64,000 bases of DNA, taken from Duncaniella muricolitica. Lineage in GTDB: Bacteria; Bacteroidota; Bacteroidia; Bacteroidales; Muribaculaceae. The notes below the pieces were generated by a model. It was not told the DNA's origin. It searched no databases and saw only the letters and a program-made list of their open reading frames with translations. Positions 1 through 8,579 of this stretch are shown piece after piece. Position 1 is the first letter of the stretch; each line of letters begins with the position of its first letter. The stretch covers positions 62,001 through 126,000 of the forward strand of contig CP061009.1 of the NCBI GenBank assembly GCA_025808375.1. The letters are read 5' to 3'. The position numbers were made by a program, and so were the translations under genes.

Positions 1-1
1 C

Positions 2-532
2 CGTTATCCGGCCGTGGCCGACTATGTGGCCCCCAAGGGTGATTATATAGGTGCGTTTGCCGTGACCGTGCACACAGAGGATGAGGTGGCCCGGCTCGAG
101 GCCGAGGGGGACAGCTACGGATCGCTGCTGATGCAGACGGTGTCGCACCGTGTGGCCGAGGCTGCGGCCGAATGGCTGCACCGCCATGTGCGCCGCGAGC
201 TGTGGGGTTATGCCAAGGATGAGCCCGACATGAGTCTTGACGAGTTTTACGAGGGCAAATATTCAGGCATACGTCCGGCTATGGGTTATCCCTCGATGCC
301 CGACCAGACTCTCAATCTCGAGCTTGACCGACTGCTGTCGATGGGTGAGATAGGCATAACGCTGACCGAAAACGGTGCCATGCACCCCTCGGCAAGCGTA
401 AGCGGGTTGTATATATCCAATCCCGCCGCCCGATATTTCATGCTCGGCCCTGTGGGTGAAGACCAGCTTGCCGATTATGCCCGCCGCCGCGACATGCCGC
501 TTGAGCGGGTGCGCAGGTTGCTCAACAGATGA
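2..532 (+). CDS. metH: Methionine synthase (cobalamin-dependent), C-terminal fragment
   Basis: This is the 3' end of metH; the reading frame is open to the window edge, so the true start lies upstream. The visible part is the reactivation domain, which binds S-adenosylmethionine and remethylates oxidised cob(II)alamin on the enzyme. The sequence shows the AdoMet-binding RxxxGY pattern (SGIRPAMGYPSMPDQ) and the family ending with ASVSGLYISNPAARYF. The complete enzyme transfers methyl from 5-methyltetrahydrofolate to homocysteine. metF, which makes that methyl donor, lies at about 38.2 kb. A bidirectional hairpin follows the stop codon. Confidence 0.93.
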   Translation, partial: RYPAVADYVAPKGDYIGAFAVTVHTEDEVARLEAEGDSYGSLLMQTVSHRVAEAAAEWLHRHVRRELWGYAKDEPDMSLDEFYEGKYSGIRPAMGYPSMPDQTLNLELDRLLSMGEIGITLTENGAMHPSASVSGLYISNPAARYFMLGPVGEDQLADYARRRDMPLERVRRLLNR

Positions 533-546
533 GTGTAAACACAAGT

Positions 547-599
547 GACACAAAAAAATGACAAAAGTATTGATGGTACTTTTGTCATTTTTTTGTGTC
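547..599. terminator. Bidirectional hairpin terminator between metH and rnhB
   Basis: Perfect 23-bp arms (547-569 and 577-599) surround a 7-nt loop, with A and T runs in the stem so that either strand can terminate. The right arm encodes the last residues and stop codon of rnhB, so the two convergent genes share it. Confidence 0.85.
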
Positions 600-1217
600 T
601 TCTGAATTGTCGTTTTTCCCTGAGCCTTTGAATGTAAGGCGGTGAAGCGGAGTCAGGCCGTGGGCGGCGATGGTTGCGCGGTGGTCGCGGGTGGGGTAGC
701 CCTTGTTGATTTCCCAGTGATATTGCGGAAACTCTTCGGCCGCGCGTCTCATCCACTCGTCACGGTGGGTTTTGGCCAGGATTGACGCGGCGGCGATGTT
801 GCCCAGTTTGCCGTCGCCTTTCACGATGGTCTGATAGGGTATGTCGCGAAACGGCTTGAAACGGTTTCCGTCGACCACAATCTGGCCCGGAGTCACCTCG
901 AGAGCGTCGAGAGCGCGGTGCATGGCCAGGATTGAAGCGTTGAGAATGTTGATGGAGTCAATCTCCTCGTTGGAGGCCCATGCGACGGCCCACGCGACGG
1001 CGTCGCGCTCGATGATAGGGCGGAGTAGCTCGCGCTGGCGTTCGGTGAGTTTTTTTGAGTCGTTGAGCAGTGGATGTGTGTATCCGTCGGGCAGTATCAC
1101 GGCAGCCGCGCACACCGGACCGGCCAGACATCCACGTCCGGCTTCGTCGCATCCGGCTTCGAGCACAAACGATGCGGTGGCTGCGGGCAGTGGTTCAGAT
1201 TTCATCGAGGAAACCAT
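585..1217 (-). CDS. rnhB: Ribonuclease HII
   Basis: Cleaves the RNA strand of RNA-DNA hybrids and single ribonucleotides misincorporated in DNA. The metal-binding motif GCDEAGRG lies at residues 22-29 (D24, E25), followed by AAVILPDG, the NILNASILAM helix and the KTHRDEWM segment near the C-terminus. The length of 210 aa is normal. An in-frame ATG at 1205 would drop four residues and is equally plausible. The 5' end overlaps the 3' end of the upstream response regulator, which suggests translational coupling. The last codons form one arm of the terminator at 547-599. Confidence 0.95.
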   Translation of the reverse strand: MVSSMKSEPLPAATASFVLEAGCDEAGRGCLAGPVCAAAVILPDGYTHPLLNDSKKLTERQRELLRPIIERDAVAWAVAWASNEEIDSINILNASILAMHRALDALEVTPGQIVVDGNRFKPFRDIPYQTIVKGDGKLGNIAAASILAKTHRDEWMRRAAEEFPQYHWEINKGYPTRDHRATIAAHGLTPLHRLTFKGSGKNDNSEDTKK

Positions 1218-1908
1218 ATCCGAGGCCCGACTTGTTGACCAGATTGCGCGAATAGGCCGAGAGCTTTTTGCGCAGACGTGAGATGTTTACGTCGACAAGG
1301 CGCGGGTTGTTAAACACCTCGCCGGGCCATGCCGCCGCGAATATCTCTTCGCGTGTGAACATCTTGTTGCGTGAGCGCAGCAGCAGTGTGAGTATTGAAA
1401 ATTCGGTGGGTGACAGCGATACCGACTCTCCGTCAATAAGCAGACCGTGCGAGTCGATGTTGAGTATGAGAGTGCGATATTCGATGGTGCGCAGATTGGC
1501 GGCGGGAGCCATATTGCGGTGTCGTCGCAACACCGAGCGCACTCGCGCCAGCATCTCGCGCAGGGAGAACGGACGCACTATGTAGTCGTCGGCTCCGGCG
1601 TTGAGGCCTTGTATGATGTCGTTTTCGCCGTCACGCACGGTGCAGAACATCACAGGCACAGCACATGTGACGGGGTCGTCCTTGATGCGTTCGAGCAGTT
1701 CAAACCCGTCAATCTCGCCCGGCAGCTCCACTTCCGATATGACGAGCGCGTATCGGTCAAGCGGCAACATCAGAGCCTGGCTTGCGTCAGATACGGTCTG
1801 TACGCCATAGCCTTCGCTCTGAAGATTCTCAGATAGCAATGACAGTATGGTCGGGTCGTTATCTACGATGAGTATTTGCGGGGAAGATATGTTAGAATGT
1901 GTGTTCAC
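1195..1908 (-). CDS. OmpR/PhoB-type response regulator with a degenerate receiver
   Basis: An N-terminal receiver domain is followed by a winged-helix DNA-binding domain (LSPTEFSILTLLL, then VDVNISRLRKKL). The receiver lacks the usual phosphorylation chemistry. Counting from an ATG at 1965, the phosphoacceptor Asp is Glu78 (VISEVELPG), the second acidic-pocket residue is Asn36 (IVDNDP) and the conserved Lys is Arg131 (YIVRPF). The switch Thr109 remains. No histidine kinase is adjacent. I chose GTG 1908 because a good promoter (1945-1914) lies between it and the ATG at 1965; using the ATG would add 19 residues unlike a receiver start. It may act independently of phosphate or be permanently active. 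rnhB follows with an overlap. Confidence 0.85.
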   Translation of the reverse strand: MNTHSNISSPQILIVDNDPTILSLLSENLQSEGYGVQTVSDASQALMLPLDRYALVISEVELPGEIDGFELLERIKDDPVTCAVPVMFCTVRDGENDIIQGLNAGADDYIVRPFSLREMLARVRSVLRRHRNMAPAANLRTIEYRTLILNIDSHGLLIDGESVSLSPTEFSILTLLLRSRNKMFTREEIFAAAWPGEVFNNPRLVDVNISRLRKKLSAYSRNLVNKSGLGYGFLDEI

Positions 1909-1913
1909 AACTG

Positions 1914-1945
1914 CAAATGTACAAAATGTGCGAAATATCGGCAAA
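1914..1945 (-). promoter_or_regulatory. Bacteroidota promoter of the response regulator
   Basis: Minus strand: TTTG at 1945-1942, a 20-nt spacer, then TACATTTG at 1921-1914, a full match to TAnnTTTG. Transcription should begin near 1908, on the GTG start codon, which predicts a leaderless mRNA. It is divergent from the pyrH promoter. Confidence 0.65.
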
Positions 1946-2025
1946 TGAGTAACTGAATTGTGCATGCTTTGTAATGGAATTGTAATTATACAACACCCGA
2001 GGGTAAGTAAACTTTCAACTGAAAA

Positions 2026-2058
2026 TTTGGAGTTAATGTGTTATTTTGTCTAAATTTG
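2026..2058 (+). promoter_or_regulatory. Bacteroidota promoter of pyrH
   Basis: TTTG at 2026-2029, a 21-nt spacer and TAAATTTG at 2051-2058. The -7 box ends 4 nt before the pyrH ATG, so the transcript is predicted to start at or next to the start codon. Confidence 0.65.
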
Positions 2059-2062
2059 TGAT

Positions 2063-2773
2063 ATGGAAACAAAGTATAAGCGAGTATTGCTCAAACTCAG
2101 CGGCGAGTCGCTGATGGGAGCGCAAGGTTATGGCATAGATACTGTCAGACTGGGCGAATATGCCCGTCAGATTGCCGACATAGTAAGCAAAGGTGTAGAA
2201 GTGGCCATCGTGATAGGGGGCGGCAACATATTTCGCGGCCTCTCGGGCGCGGCCAAGGGTTTTGACCGCGTGAAGGGCGACCAGATGGGTATGCTTGCCA
2301 CTGTCATCAACTCGCTTGCCCTCTCGTCGGCACTCGAGGACATAGGTCAGCCGGCCCGGGTGCTCACGGCTATCAACATGTTTCCTATCGGCGAGCAGTA
2401 TTCCAACCGCCGCGCCATCGAGACCATCGAGGGGGGCACTGTCGCCATCATGGCTGCCGGAACCGGCAACCCCTTCTTTACGACCGACACAGGCAGCGCG
2501 CTACGCGGCATTGAAATCGGTGCCGACGTGATGCTCAAGGGCACACGTGTTGACGGCGTGTATACGGCCGACCCCGAGAAAGACCCGACGGCCACCAAGT
2601 TTGACGAAATCACTTATGACGAAGTGCTTGCCCGCGGACTCAAGGTGATGGACATCACAGCCACCGCCATGTGCAGGGAAAATCATCTGCCCATCGTGGT
2701 GTTTGACATGGATACTCCCGGCAATCTTGCCAAGGTGATAGCAGGCGAAAATATAGGCACAAAAGTGTATTGA
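2063..2773 (+). CDS. pyrH: UMP kinase
   Basis: Phosphorylates UMP to UDP with ATP in pyrimidine nucleotide synthesis. It is an amino acid kinase-fold protein of 236 aa, the usual length, and a hexamer in characterised bacteria. The sequence shows KLSGESLMG near the N-terminus, the glycine-rich VIGGGNIFRG, AGTGNPFFTTDTGSALR and the C-terminal VDGVYTADPEKDPTA with KVMDITATAMC. It starts directly behind its promoter and is followed 62 bp later by frr, the common pyrH-frr pairing in bacteria. Confidence 0.97.
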   Translation: METKYKRVLLKLSGESLMGAQGYGIDTVRLGEYARQIADIVSKGVEVAIVIGGGNIFRGLSGAAKGFDRVKGDQMGMLATVINSLALSSALEDIGQPARVLTAINMFPIGEQYSNRRAIETIEGGTVAIMAAGTGNPFFTTDTGSALRGIEIGADVMLKGTRVDGVYTADPEKDPTATKFDEITYDEVLARGLKVMDITATAMCRENHLPIVVFDMDTPGNLAKVIAGENIGTKVY

Positions 2774-2835
2774 TGAGATGCACAGACCGGTGTGCCTGAC
2801 ATATAAATCATAATACTAAATTAAAACAAACTATA

Positions 2836-3393
2836 ATGGAACCCTCCGACTATCTCAATCCGGCCGAAGAAAAAATGGAAATGGCCGTGGCTTATCTTGA
2901 CGAGGCTCTCGCCCACATCCGTGCCGGCAAGGCCAATCCTAAAATCCTCGACGGCATACGTGTGGAGTATTATGGCTCGGCAATGCCCATCTCGCAGGTG
3001 GCCAATGTGGCTGTCCCCGATGCGCGCACCATCACCATTACTCCTTGGGAGAAGGCCATGTTTAAGGAAATCGAAAAGGCTATCATAAACTCCGAGCTCG
3101 GCATCATGCCCGAAAACAACGGCGAGGTGATACGTCTGAGCATACCCCCGCTCACCGAGGAGCGTCGTAAGAATCTCGTGAAGCAGTCAAAGGCTGAGGC
3201 CGAGACCGCCAAGGTGTCGGTGCGCAATGCCCGCCGCGACGCTATCGAGGGCCTGAAGAAAGCTATCAAGCAGGGTATGAGCGAGGATGTCGAGAAGGAT
3301 GCCGAGGCTCAGGCCCAGAAACTTCATGACCGTTACATGAAGAAAATCGACGAACTTTTCGCTGCAAAAGAAAAAGAAATCCTTACCGTATAA
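2836..3393 (+). CDS. frr: Ribosome recycling factor
   Basis: With EF-G it splits post-termination ribosomes. At 185 aa it has the normal length and the typical three-helix-bundle sequence: HIRAGKANPKILDGIRVEYYG, NVAVPDARTITITPWEK, then IPPLTEERRKNLVKQSKAEAE, which includes the conserved (L)TEERR. Together with pyrH it forms a likely operon that ends at the hairpin at 3418-3457. Confidence 0.97.
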   Translation: MEPSDYLNPAEEKMEMAVAYLDEALAHIRAGKANPKILDGIRVEYYGSAMPISQVANVAVPDARTITITPWEKAMFKEIEKAIINSELGIMPENNGEVIRLSIPPLTEERRKNLVKQSKAEAETAKVSVRNARRDAIEGLKKAIKQGMSEDVEKDAEAQAQKLHDRYMKKIDELFAAKEKEILTV

Positions 3394-3417
3394 TCATAGA
3401 ATATATCATCTTCAATA

Positions 3418-3457
3418 AGGGTTCCTGAAAGTCTTTTGTCGGACTTTTAGGAGCCTT
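3418..3457 (+). terminator. Hairpin terminator after frr
   Basis: Nearly complementary arms of about 14 bp (GTTCCTGAAAGTC against GACTTTTAGGAGCC) surround a short loop and are followed by a T-rich run. Confidence 0.7.
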
Positions 3458-3484
3458 TGTTGTATTTATTCAGGTACAATTATC

Positions 3485-5464
3485 ATGAAAAAAGTAGTTT
3501 TGATGTCATTCATGGCAGCTATGGCCATGAATGCAGGAGGTGTGGAGTATCGCCTCTCGTCGCCTGACGGACACATTACCGCCACAATTGACGCCTCCGA
3601 CCGGCTCACATGGAGTGTGGAGCGTGACGGTGTGGTGGCTTTTGCGCCCTCGCAACTCGGTCTCACGCTGTCGGACGGCAGTGTGGTGGGTGAACGTGTC
3701 AAAGTGAAACGCGCCTCGCGAGGCAGTGTCGACCGCATGGTGGCCTCGCCTTTCTATCGAGCCGACAGCATCCGTGAAAACTATAACGGACTGACTCTCG
3801 GGCTCGGTAAAAACTGGAGCGTGGAGTTCAGGGCTTTCAACGACGGCGTGGCCTACAGGTTTGTGACCCGTGAGAAGAAACCGTTTGAGATTCTATCCGA
3901 GACCGTTGAGTTTCAGTTTCCCGACGATGCCATGACGGCTGTCCCCTATGTGGCTACGGGTAATGACGGAGACTTCAGGTCGCAGTTTTCCAACTCGTTT
4001 GAAAACATGTATACCCAAGCACCATTGTCGCAGCTCAACAATGCCCGACTTGCCTTTCTGCCGCTTGTCGTTGAGAGTCCCGAGGGGGTGAAAGTGTGTA
4101 TCTCCGAGTCGGGGCTTGACAATTATCCGGGCCTGTATCTCAACTCGACAGCTCCGTCCACCACTCTCAAAGGTGTCTTTCCGCCCTATCCGAGCGAGGT
4201 CGAGCCCGGAGGCTACATACAGTTGATGGTCAAGGATGTGGAGAATTATATAGCTAAGGTCGACGGGCCGCGCGAGCTGCCGTGGCGCATGGCCGTGGTC
4301 ACTGCCGACGACAAAGACCTTGCCGCCACTGACATGACCTATCTGCTTGCCGAGCCCTCAAAAATACAAGACATCTCGTGGATACGTCCGGGCAAAGTGG
4401 CATGGGACTGGTGGAATGACTGGAATATCGACGGGGTGGACTTTGTGAGCGGCATCAATAACGATACATATAAGTACTATATAGATTTCGCGTCAAAGAA
4501 CGGCATAGAGTATGTGATTCTTGACGACGGATGGTCGGACAATGACAATGCCGATCTTTTTAAGGTCAATGACAATATCGACCTGCCGATGCTCATAAAA
4601 TATGCCTCCGACCGTAATGTCGGACTCATACTATGGGCCGGATACCGTGCTTTTGACAAGGATACGGAGCGAGTGTGCAAGCATTACGCCGATATGGGCA
4701 TAAAGGGTTTCAAGGTCGATTTCATGAACCGTGATGACCAGCCGCTTACCGAATTTATAGCTCGCGCCGCCGAGACTGCCGCGCGTCATCGTCTCGTGCT
4801 TGACCTTCACGGCATGTACAAACCCGCCGGTCTCAACCGCACTTATCCCAATCTGCTCAACTTCGAGGGGGTGTTTGGTCTTGAAAACATGAAGTGGGCC
4901 GACAAGGACTGCGACCATCTGAAATATAATGTCATGGTGCCGTTTCTGCGCCAGGTGGCCGGTCCGCTCGACTACACTCAGGGAGCCATGCGCAACGCCG
5001 CTCCCGGCAATTATTATCCCTGCTACAACGAGCCTATGAGCCAGGGCACACGTTGTCATCAGTTGGCTCTCTATATGGTGTTTGATTCGCCGGTCAACAT
5101 GCTGTGTGACACGCCGTCCAATTATATGCGCGAGCAGGAGTGTACCGACTTTATCGCCGAGGTGCCCACCACATGGGACGAGACACGCATTCTCGCCGCC
5201 TCGATGGGCGAATATATAGTGACTGCCCGCCGAAAGGGGGCTACGTGGTATGTGGGCGGCATTACCGACAAGACTCCGCGCGATCTTACCGTAGACCTTT
5301 CATTCCTTTCTCCGGACACTCATAAGGCCACACTGTTTGCCGACGGAGTTAACGCCCATCGCAGCGGCCGCGATTACCGTCGCAGCGAGATTACGCTGTC
5401 GCAGGGGTTGCCTCTGTCAGTTCATCTCGCTCCGGGCGGCGGGTTTGCCTTGAAAATAGAGTGA
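3485..5464 (+). CDS. Glycoside hydrolase family 97, retaining alpha-galactosidase-like
   Basis: A secreted or periplasmic enzyme of 659 aa with a short N-terminal signal peptide. It has the GH97 arrangement: an N-terminal beta-sandwich (to about residue 280), a TIM barrel (WDWWNDWNIDGVDF, VILDDGW) and a C-terminal beta domain. D412 in GFKVDFMNRDD and E467 in FGLENMKW fall almost exactly where the nucleophile and acid/base lie in the characterised retaining GH97 alpha-galactosidase of Bacteroides thetaiotaomicron (recalled as D415 and E470). The inverting SusB type uses glutamates instead, so alpha-galactosidase is more likely than alpha-glucosidase. No susCD genes are adjacent. Confidence 0.93.
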   Translation: MKKVVLMSFMAAMAMNAGGVEYRLSSPDGHITATIDASDRLTWSVERDGVVAFAPSQLGLTLSDGSVVGERVKVKRASRGSVDRMVASPFYRADSIRENYNGLTLGLGKNWSVEFRAFNDGVAYRFVTREKKPFEILSETVEFQFPDDAMTAVPYVATGNDGDFRSQFSNSFENMYTQAPLSQLNNARLAFLPLVVESPEGVKVCISESGLDNYPGLYLNSTAPSTTLKGVFPPYPSEVEPGGYIQLMVKDVENYIAKVDGPRELPWRMAVVTADDKDLAATDMTYLLAEPSKIQDISWIRPGKVAWDWWNDWNIDGVDFVSGINNDTYKYYIDFASKNGIEYVILDDGWSDNDNADLFKVNDNIDLPMLIKYASDRNVGLILWAGYRAFDKDTERVCKHYADMGIKGFKVDFMNRDDQPLTEFIARAAETAARHRLVLDLHGMYKPAGLNRTYPNLLNFEGVFGLENMKWADKDCDHLKYNVMVPFLRQVAGPLDYTQGAMRNAAPGNYYPCYNEPMSQGTRCHQLALYMVFDSPVNMLCDTPSNYMREQECTDFIAEVPTTWDETRILAASMGEYIVTARRKGATWYVGGITDKTPRDLTVDLSFLSPDTHKATLFADGVNAHRSGRDYRRSEITLSQGLPLSVHLAPGGGFALKIE

Positions 5465-5486
5465 TACAACAGACGCAAAATTGATA

Positions 5487-5539
5487 AAAAGACAGGAGTA
5501 CAGGAGTAGAAAATTTTAACTTCCGTACTCCTGTCTTTT
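5487..5539 (+). terminator. Hairpin terminator after the GH97 gene
   Basis: 15-bp arms at 5487-5501 and 5525-5539 (core GACAGGAGTAC) with a 23-nt AT-rich loop and a T run. The same 11-bp core forms the hairpin at 44920-44982. Confidence 0.75.
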
Positions 5540-5550
5540 AGCTGGAATTT

Positions 5551-5583
5551 TTTGATATTTATGTGTTTTTGTGGCTAACTTTG
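5551..5583 (+). promoter_or_regulatory. Bacteroidota promoter of the MFS exporter
   Basis: TTTG at 5551-5554, a 21-nt spacer and TAACTTTG at 5576-5583, about 40 nt before the ATG. Confidence 0.65.
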
Positions 5584-5623
5584 CAGCCGAAAAATTTATA
5601 AGGTTCTCAATTTTCAATAGGTA

Positions 5624-6760
5624 ATGAATAAAGGTTTATACGCGCTTGCCATCGGCACGTTCGCGCTCGGGATAGCCGAGTTTGGCATGATGGGAGTACT
5701 TGGCGAGGTGGCATCGGGAGTGGGAGTAAGCATCAGCGAGGCCGGACATCTGATTTCGGCTTATTCGCTCGGAGTGGCTGTGGGCGCACCGATGCTCATC
5801 GTGTTGCGCCGCATGCCGTTGAAGCGGCTTATGCTTCTTCTGAGTGCGGTGATATTTATTGGAAATCTCGGGGTAGCATTGTCGCCGGGTTATGTCACAT
5901 TGCTGTGTGCAAGGTTTGTATCGGGCTTGCCTCACGGTGCTTTTTTCGGAGCCGGGGCCATAGTGTGTGCCCGTCTTGCCGAGAAGGGTCACGGCGCGCA
6001 GGCAGTGGCGGTGCTTGTCGGCGGCATGACTATAGCCAATCTTTTCGGAGTGCCGTCGGCCACGTTTGTATGTAATCTTTTTGGCTGGCGAGTGGCTTTC
6101 GGCATAGTCGCGACGGTGGGACTGCTGTCGCTGGTGTGCATACGCGTGTGGTTGCCTTATCTTGCTCCGCTGCCCGACAGCGGCATCAAGGGACAATTCA
6201 GATTTCTTCGCAACGCGGCCCCGTGGCTGATATATGGAGGTGTGTTTTTCGGACAGGCGAGTGTATACTGCTGGTTCAGTTACATAGAGCCGATTATGAC
6301 CAGAGTCACGGGATTTTCCACGCCGTCGATGAGCTGGGTCATGGTGATAGCCGGAGCCGGCATGGTGGTCGGCAATATGCTTTCGGGCAAGCTGGCCGAC
6401 CGTTACAAGGCTTCGGTCGTGACGGGGTGTATATCGGCGGCACTGGTGTTTGTAATGGCGGCAGTGTATCTGTGTGTGTCGATGAAGGTGCCGTCGCTCA
6501 TACTGATGTTTATCGCTACTGCCGGCCTCTTTGGCATCGGCGGTCCGCTGCAATATATAATAGTGAGGTTTGCCAAGGGTGGCGAGATGCTCGGCGGTGC
6601 CGGAATACAGATAGCGTTTAATGTGTCAAACGCTATGTCGGCTGCTCTCGGCGGCCTGGCCATACAGCATGGTTTCGGCCTGGCGTCTCCGGCTCTTGTC
6701 GGTATTCCCTTTGCGGCGGTGGGGGCTGTGATGCTCTTCGCGCTGAGCAAGAGGGAGTGA
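5624..6760 (+). CDS. AraJ-like major facilitator superfamily exporter
   Basis: A 378-aa protein made almost entirely of hydrophobic helices, consistent with 12 transmembrane segments of the DHA1 drug or sugar efflux group of the MFS. The N-terminus (ALAIGTFALGIAEFGMMGVL) and the GLPHGAFFGAG segment in helix 4 are characteristic of the AraJ/YdeA subgroup, and LADRYKAS is the loop motif of the second half. The substrate cannot be told from sequence. It has its own promoter and ends 70 bp from the convergent LD-carboxypeptidase gene. Confidence 0.85.
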   Translation: MNKGLYALAIGTFALGIAEFGMMGVLGEVASGVGVSISEAGHLISAYSLGVAVGAPMLIVLRRMPLKRLMLLLSAVIFIGNLGVALSPGYVTLLCARFVSGLPHGAFFGAGAIVCARLAEKGHGAQAVAVLVGGMTIANLFGVPSATFVCNLFGWRVAFGIVATVGLLSLVCIRVWLPYLAPLPDSGIKGQFRFLRNAAPWLIYGGVFFGQASVYCWFSYIEPIMTRVTGFSTPSMSWVMVIAGAGMVVGNMLSGKLADRYKASVVTGCISAALVFVMAAVYLCVSMKVPSLILMFIATAGLFGIGGPLQYIIVRFAKGGEMLGGAGIQIAFNVSNAMSAALGGLAIQHGFGLASPALVGIPFAAVGAVMLFALSKRE

Positions 6761-6830
6761 GGCGGGATGCTTGGCTAATGGGCATTCCTGGCTTTTTGGA
6801 GCAAATGGGGCTGATGGGTGAGATAATCCT

Positions 6831-7736
6831 TTAGGCCTCGTAGTGTATTGTCGTTGCGGAGGGGGTGATGTCGAGGGTGACTGTCGAGGAGCATACGAGA
6901 GGTATGTTGTGGTCGACATGACCGACGGGCACTCCGAAGGCTACGGGATAGTCATACGCGCTGACCATGCGGGCTATCATCTGTTCCATGGTCTCGTCGT
7001 CGGCTCCGGGCGTGTAGTCCGTGAAGCGGCCTACGATCAGTCCCCGCAGTGAACTTAGCGTGCCGTTGAGCCGCAGGTTATAGAGCATACGTTCGATTTT
7101 ATATACAGGCTCGGCTATATCTTCGATAAAGAGGATTGTGTCGGGCCTGAGTACGTCAAAGGGGGTGGAGATGAGTCCGTCTATCACCGCGAGATTTCCG
7201 CCGAGCAGACGTCCTGTGACGCGTCCGTGGCGGTTGTGACGGTTGGGGGAGACAGTCACGTCACGGCGTGTGCCCTCGAGCAGCGAGAAGAGCCGGAGCG
7301 AGTCGTCGTCCTTGCCTTTGTGTGAGGCTATGTGTTTGCACATCGGGGCGTGGATTGACTCTATGCCGTGCTTTGACATGAGTGCGTGGAGGGCCGATAT
7401 GTCGGAGTAGCCCACAATCCATTTGGGGTCGTCGCGCAGAGGCAGACGGTCGAGCCGCTCAAGCAGGTGGACGGCCCCATAGCCGCCGCGCGAGCATATG
7501 ATGGCGCGTGTGTCGGGGTCGAGCAGGGCTGTCTCGAGGTCGGCATAGCGTGCGTCGTCGGTGCCGGCATATGTGCCGTGGCGGTCAAACGTATGCTCGC
7601 CTACATAGGTCACCCAGCCGTGGTCGGCAAGGACGGGCAGGGCGTTGTAGACTGTCTGTGGTTTGATGATGCTCGACGGGGAGAGCACTGCTATACGGTC
7701 GCCGTGACGCAGCGGGCGCGGGGTGAGAATGTCCAT
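6831..7736 (-). CDS. LD-carboxypeptidase, peptidase family S66
   Basis: Predicted cytoplasmic serine peptidase that removes the terminal D-alanine from murein tetrapeptides during cell-wall recycling. It has 301 aa, the normal length for LdcA/MccF proteins. The nucleophile is Ser111 in IVGYSDIS; the expected Glu lies in LFIEDIAEP and the His in PVGHVDHNIPL, which complete the S66 triad. SRGGYGA is the conserved oxyanion region. The MccF subgroup instead cleaves microcin C-type compounds and cannot be excluded. A radical SAM gene lies 56 bp upstream on the same strand. Confidence 0.92.
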   Translation of the reverse strand: MDILTPRPLRHGDRIAVLSPSSIIKPQTVYNALPVLADHGWVTYVGEHTFDRHGTYAGTDDARYADLETALLDPDTRAIICSRGGYGAVHLLERLDRLPLRDDPKWIVGYSDISALHALMSKHGIESIHAPMCKHIASHKGKDDDSLRLFSLLEGTRRDVTVSPNRHNRHGRVTGRLLGGNLAVIDGLISTPFDVLRPDTILFIEDIAEPVYKIERMLYNLRLNGTLSSLRGLIVGRFTDYTPGADDETMEQMIARMVSAYDYPVAFGVPVGHVDHNIPLVCSSTVTLDITPSATTIHYEA

Positions 7737-7792
7737 TGTCGGGAGGGTGGGGCTGATGGGGCGAAAGAGCCGAATGGTTTTTGGTTGTTATA

Positions 7793-8572
7793 TCAGGCTA
7801 TCTGTACGGGAATGCCGGTTGCAGCGGTGATGCGCGAGCCGATGGCTTCGAGCTCTTCGCGTGGCACTTTGACAAGCTGTCGGGCTGGGGTGGCGCGGTC
7901 GATGGAGTATATCATCACTTCGCGCGGACCTATGCGGCGATAGGCCTCGATGAGAGCGTCGATTTCCTCGGGGGTGGTGTTGTCAATAGGTTTTCCGTCA
8001 TATTCGCCCCGCAGCAGCATGGTCTGGACTATGCAGTCGGTGCCGAAACGGGCGAGATTTTCAATAATAGTGTCTGCGTCGAGGTGGGGTAGGGTAGGGC
8101 GGTCGACCTGTCGGATGGTGGGAGTGAGGGCTGAGTCGAGCTTGAGAATGTTGTTGTCGACTTTAAGTAATGCTTTAAATATTTCGGGCCGGTCGATGCG
8201 GGTGGCATTGCTCAGGACGCTTACCTTAGCCTCGGGATAGTATTTGTCGCGTATGCGGATGGTGTCGTCGATTATTCCCGGAAAGTCGGGATGGACGGTA
8301 GGCTCTCCGTTGCCCGAGAAGGTGATTACGTCGAGCGGGCTTCCGGCAGCTTTCATTTCGGAGAGTTTCTGCTCGAGCTGTCGGGCGACTTTCTCGCGCG
8401 GGGGCAAACCTGTGGTGCCGGTGCCTTGGGCGTTGAAACCGGCCTCGCAATACAGGCAGTCAAAGGTGCATACTTTGCCGTCATCGGGTGTCAGGTTTAC
8501 TCCGAGCGATACGCCCAGTCGGCGTGAATGTATGGGCCCGAATATCGTTGAATGAAATAATACAGTCTGCAT
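7793..8572 (-). CDS. Radical SAM protein, COG0731-like
   Basis: A 259-aa radical SAM enzyme with the cluster-binding CTFDCLYCEAG motif (CxxxCxxC) near residue 35 and the TFSGNGEPTVHPDF segment that follows in this group. The resemblance is to the COG0731 family related to wyosine (imG37) tRNA enzymes, but bacterial members have no settled function, so I give no substrate. It is probably co-transcribed with the LD-carboxypeptidase. Its 5' side abuts the 85-bp palindrome array, whose first copy begins 8 bp before the start codon. Confidence 0.85.
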   Translation of the reverse strand: MQTVLFHSTIFGPIHSRRLGVSLGVNLTPDDGKVCTFDCLYCEAGFNAQGTGTTGLPPREKVARQLEQKLSEMKAAGSPLDVITFSGNGEPTVHPDFPGIIDDTIRIRDKYYPEAKVSVLSNATRIDRPEIFKALLKVDNNILKLDSALTPTIRQVDRPTLPHLDADTIIENLARFGTDCIVQTMLLRGEYDGKPIDNTTPEEIDALIEAYRRIGPREVMIYSIDRATPARQLVKVPREELEAIGSRITAATGIPVQIA

Positions 8573-8579
8573 ATTTTAG

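Noticed and set aside
6136..6621. A second plus-strand reading frame inside the MFS exporter gene.
   Set aside because: It overlaps the exporter entirely and shows no membrane or domain pattern.
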